Assembly (NCBI GenBank): GCA_025330725.1
Contig: JAIWND010000013.1
Location: 124,001-188,000, forward strand
DNA length: 64,000 bases
Source of the DNA: Chlamydoabsidia padenii
Lineage: Eukaryota > Mucoromycota > Mucoromycetes > Mucorales > Cunninghamellaceae
Reading direction: 5' to 3'
Shown in pieces: positions 60,101 to 64,000 of this stretch (positions are counted from its first letter, which is position 1; every line of letters starts with the position of its first letter). Both the position numbers and the translations under genes were made by a program. The notes beneath the pieces are model-generated. The model made no database searches and was not told where the DNA came from. It saw only the letters and a program-made list of their open reading frames with translations.

Positions 60101-60604
60101 CTAAAATTCTACAAAGCAATCCTTTTCTTCATCATATTGCCATTTCTTCAGTTGAGATCCATAAGGTTTCGGCCGGAGTTCATAAACACTAGTTTACATA
60201 CATATAAAAAACAAACAAAGAAAAGGTTAGTATTACTGCTATGGGAGTTTTGTCATAAAGTCAAACTTACGCGTGTAGTGGCACCAGCATGTGAGGCATT
60301 TCTTCACGAGACCAATCCAAAAGATATCCAAGTATAATCCGTAACACCACTCGATGGGTGATGATAAGACAAGACTGAGTCATTCGTTCCAGTTCAATGA
60401 TCAATGGTTGTAATCTTTGAATGACATCTTTTGAAGGGAGTTAGTCATGCATAAAATAGAGAAATAATGTTCTTACCAATATAGGATTCACCACCCATAC
60501 CAGGATAGCGATAGGTTAATTTGTTTTCCTGTCGAGCCTTGAATTCATCCGGGTAGTACCTTTTGATTTCATCATAAGTCATTCGTTCACGTTCCTATGA
60601 TTAA

Positions 60605-60637
<33 letters not shown>

Positions 60638-62602
60638 GGGGTACATTAGTTTTTCGGAATAAAGGAATTCATGCTGTGTTAAACATACCCCAGAGTTAAT
60701 TTCATTCAAATATCGTATATGCTATAAAGTAGTTTAGACCTTTGCTTACATTAGACCCATCCTTGGGTTATCTTACCTTGATATCATAATCTTCAGCGCT
60801 AAAGTTTGCCGCTGTTTCAGTAGAGCGACGGAGCATGCTTGTCCACACTGTAAATTGAGAATTAGATAAGGCCTTTGCACTAGAGTTGATAATGTCGTTT
60901 GTCGATTGTTTCCCCTTGTCTTTTGATACAGCACTGTCCGCCAAGTCCAGAGAGTCCAATCCATATTCTTCCCATTTTTGTTCTTGTTCGAATTTGCTTC
61001 GTACCTTCTCCAATGCAAAGGATTTCCTTTGTTCCCCAATGAATTTCTCCAACGCCTTTGCAAACTTCATGCCAAATGGAGTCAACTAGATAAACACACA
61101 CACACACACACACACACAGCATGTCGTTAGATGACAATTACCCCTAGTTTATCTTTGTTTACTTACAGAAGCATCACCACCAATTCGATCTTGAAGATTA
61201 TCCGTACTTTCCCCATGCCGTGTCACAAATATCTGTCGTTCTACCAAAACAAAATAAATAGAGTCATTAGTAACATACCATCTTTGTAACTTTTTATTTT
61301 GTTATCCACTTACCTGACAAATTAAAGTTCATCAAATAAAAGATACATTGACCAGCCAAGTAACCTGATATGTTGTATGCCACCACTTTTTTGCCGACAT
61401 TGATCATTTTACAGTATTGCAGGTCGTGATCTTCTTCCCAATCGCCCAATGGTTCATAAGCACGTTCATAGTTTGTCACCCGAGACCTAAAATCAGCCAA
61501 TGCCTCGGATGGATCTTTGTCTTTGTAGTCAGGCCCGAGGAGTTTCAGCCTAAAATTTCTTTCGAGCACCTATCAAATAATAATAGACATGAATTAGTAC
61601 ATCCGTTTTCCAATCTTTCCCAAGTATCATACCTTTTGATCCGTGCACACCGATTCCAGTAAGAGTATCTTAATACTACGTTCTTTTTGTAGGCGATTTA
61701 TCAGTAACTTTCTATATATAAAGATGTATCAGCATACGATCCCATTCCCTCTCCCTTTTTTTCTTCTTACTTACCTTCTATCTATGGTAGAGTTTGTTGC
61801 ATCGTGAATAGCTACACTAGATCGTTGTCCATTCTTCAACCAATCAATTAATTGTTCCAATACATCCATTGCCAGGTCATCACGTATCCGCTTCATATCT
61901 TTGTTGTCAGGGTCGAAGAAGTTTGCTGATTGATCCACATCCGCCGTTTTCTTATCTCTTCGAGTATTACCCACATTAAATACCTAAAGTCATTATAAAA
62001 GGATATAAAAAAAAATCAAACATGTGTTATGTGAGTTGACAGTCTTTACCCTTGTTTCATATTGTAACCAATTAAGATAACGGCGCAGTTTCTTGACAAT
62101 ATAGCTTTTACCACGAGCAGGCAGTCCAACTATAGCAGTAACAAAAAAAAAAGTGTGTGTGATGTTACCAGTTAAATTGTGCCAGTCCAATTTCTCACTT
62201 ACCCATAATAATAGCCATCTTTGAGTCCAAGGGTCGTTCCTTCTTGTGACCTAAAAAGACAAAATAAAAAATAGATGAGAAGAATGTAAACACTATTTTG
62301 AGTACGGTATACTTACTCGGAGGTTTTAAAGTTGTTACTACACCAGGTATTTCTTCAAGACCAACACTGTGTCGAAAAAGATGAGGTGTATCATCATCTT
62401 CGGATAGTTTGACCCAATGACCAGGAATAGAGGATGGTGGATTCTGGTGTTGCTTTTCTTGTTCGTTCAAATGGCTGTCTTGTTCGTTTAGTTCGGTCGG
62501 TTCGTCATGTTCAAGGGTATCACTTAAATAGTAGCTTTCTTCGTGGTGTTCAATGTCGTGGTCAGTTTTGACAACAGGTAATGTTTTCCTTCTTCGTTCC
62601 AT
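60101..62602 (-). CDS. 6-phosphofructo-2-kinase/fructose-2,6-bisphosphatase
   Basis: At least a dozen exons from [20 protein letters not shown] (62602) to TAG 60101. A polar acidic N-terminal region of about 95 residues precedes the kinase half. The kinase has the Walker A loop [41 protein letters not shown] and [10 protein letters not shown]. The phosphatase half has [19 protein letters not shown] (catalytic RHG), [33 protein letters not shown] and [18 protein letters not shown] (second catalytic His). Both active sites look intact, so it should make and degrade fructose-2,6-bisphosphate, the activator of phosphofructokinase. An acidic insert of about 50 residues ([20 protein letters not shown] and on) lies in the phosphatase domain; this may be a lineage feature. 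Confidence 0.95.
61093..61118. repeat. CA microsatellite in PFK-2 intron
   Basis: An ACACAC run of about 12 units fills part of an intron just after the [12 protein letters not shown] exon. Confidence 0.9.
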
Positions 62603-63979
62603 GGCGTGTAAAGGGGTATATGTAAGTCAATAACTGTGTTCAGTACAATTATTAGGATGCAATGATGTTTCAAATAATGAGAAGAAGAGTAATGCCAAAG
62701 CAAAAATAAAAAAAAATAAAAAAAAAGAATGAGTTGTGCGAAAGAGAAACAAGGGATGGAAATCCTGCGCTCCCAAAACAAAAAATGCGGGATTTGAAAT
62801 TTGAAGGGGGTCGGTTCCTCCGACGCATGATCTCGCACCCAATCAATGTGAACAACAGTGCAACCTACCGGTGATTTAATTCGACTCTTCTAAACCTCCG
62901 GTCTTCCAAGATTTCTCAGGAGCTAAGAAGTATATGTAACTGAATACTTTTCTCAATTGGCAATAGACTAATCATATCCCGAAAAAAAGTGTGTGAAGAT
63001 TGAGCATCCCAGAATGATAAAGTCAAGAATACTTGACGGGGGAGGAGTGCTAGCTTCCCCTTATCCCCACACTCAACTTCCTTTGTCTTGCTGGGTTCCT
63101 GATTTCTTTAATTACTTCTTTTCTCTATCTAATTGGCCATCATTCTATGGACTCTACTAGTACCTTTTTCTTTATGTCAAAGAAAACAGAAGATGACAAC
63201 CTGATTAGGTTTAGTATCCCATCCGTCTGTCCTTAAAGCTCAAAAAAGGCCATGAACTCCGATACGATAAAACTAATTTGAAACACCGCACTGTAGAAAA
63301 AGTATTATACTGAGATCAGTATTGAAAATACACTTGTTTAGTTTGATAATCCAAAAAGAAGTTATATATATATAACAGAACAGCCTCATGTTACCTATTT
63401 TATAGACAACGAACACACATTGTTATTTGCCTTTTTACTTGTTCACATAATGCTTGATGATTCTTTCCTTCTTTTATTCCTTGTTAGTCCTTTATTTGGT
63501 TCTGGTAGGAATTAGCTTCAAAAGGGAAAAGCCCGTCAACATTGATTGATCAATACATCACTGTTGCCTTGTTTTGTCAAGATAGGATCTCGTGAAAATC
63601 GGGGTTTAAATTGATCCAGGGCAACCTTACCCTTGACAACTATGTGTGTCTGGTAAAACATTGGAACAAGACTCAGCAAGGTCCCAACGAATCAATGGCC
63701 TTTTTACTTTTGATCATGACGTTATGAAGTTTAGTTTCCGATCCAGTTACTTGAAAAGGTCTTTTTAGTGCATTTACCTTAAAGCTGTAGACACAAACCT
63801 TAAAAAAAGAAGAAATTGGGGGGGAGAGCAAATGCCATCCCACAAACCTTGTTTTGTTTTTCAAAACCCGCTCGCTGTACCTATATAATGTCCAAGTTCC
63901 TTATTTCCACACTCTTCTTTTCTTTACTTTTTTTCTTTCTCTTCTTTGATCCTTTTTTTCTTTGCTATATCTTCATATC
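62603..63979. other. Divergent upstream region
   Basis: About 1.4 kb between PFK-2 and the next plus-strand gene. Recurrent elements occur at 62787-62804 (GCGGGATTTGAAATTTG), 63599-63617 (TCGGGGTTTAAATTGATCC) and 63858-63875 (TTTTTCAAAACCCGCTCG). A CT-rich leader (about 63905-63960) precedes the next ATG. No gene was seen within. Confidence 0.5.
63858..63875 (+). promoter_or_regulatory. TTCAAAACCCG element
   Basis: TTTTTCAAAACCCGCTCG lies about 110 bp upstream of the ATG at 63980 and is followed by TATATAA at about 63881. Confidence 0.35.
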
Positions 63980-64000
63980 ATGGTTTTGAAAGGAAATGCT
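63980..64000 (+). CDS. Probable gene start, 5' end only
   Basis: Seven codons (ATG GTT TTG AAA GGA AAT GCT) remain before the window ends. The call rests on context: the recurrent element about 110 bp upstream, a TATATAA, and a long CT-rich leader like those before other starts here. The product cannot be told. Confidence 0.4.

Overview
This window is nuclear DNA from a filamentous fungus, most probably an early-diverging Mucoromycota (Mucorales-like) species. The signs are compact genes split by many 50-100 bp GT-AG introns with T-rich 3' ends, no bacterial gene order or ribosome binding sites, a zygomycete-type cytochrome P450, proteins rich in Ser, Thr, Asn and Gln, and an AT-rich background full of poly(A)/poly(T) tracts. 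The genus is not decided by the sequence. About 26 protein genes can be modelled. For many of them the exon phases close exactly on a stop codon. No rRNA, tRNA, CRISPR array or intact transposon was seen.

Layout. 1-8.5 kb: 3' end of a TTI1-like HEAT-repeat gene, a 3.4 kb gene-free stretch with two copies of a degenerate repeat, a broken gene fragment, a nine-exon P450, and a third repeat copy beside long T and A tracts. 8.5-18.4 kb: a membrane PHP-domain protein divergent from ribosomal protein eL8, a dihydrodiol dehydrogenase-type oxidoreductase, a large Ulp2/SENP-type SUMO protease, and peptidyl-tRNA hydrolase 2. 18.4-28.8 kb: a CorA/Mnr2-like Mg transporter, the cleavage stimulation factor CstF64/Rna15, phosphoacetylglucosamine mutase, the mitochondrial protein Nca2, and a small RGG protein. 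29-42 kb: a long disordered hypothetical protein, dihydrolipoamide dehydrogenase, serine palmitoyltransferase subunit Lcb2, a small secreted protein, the complex I LYR subunit NDUFB9, a hypothetical protein and a HAD hydrolase. 42-55 kb: a Ser/Pro-rich hypothetical protein, a C2H2 zinc-finger protein, the polynucleotide kinase Grc3/NOL9, a DUF726/TMCO4-like lipase-fold protein, a second HAD phosphatase and an SRPK kinase. 55-64 kb: a C9orf72-like DENN protein, 6-phosphofructo-2-kinase/fructose-2,6-bisphosphatase, and the first codons of a further gene.

The genes are mostly unlinked housekeeping functions: mitochondrial metabolism (LPD, NDUFB9, Nca2, Pth2), sugar and chitin precursor metabolism (PFK-2, Agm1), sphingolipid synthesis (Lcb2), RNA processing (CstF64, Grc3, SRPK), SUMO and TOR/TTT regulation. 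There is no operon or biosynthetic cluster. Two observations stand out. One is a short element of the form TTYRAAWYCCCG, in either orientation, which recurs about 60-190 bp upstream of the start codons of most genes here and also occurs in the dispersed repeat. The other is a clear C9orf72 homologue in a fungus.
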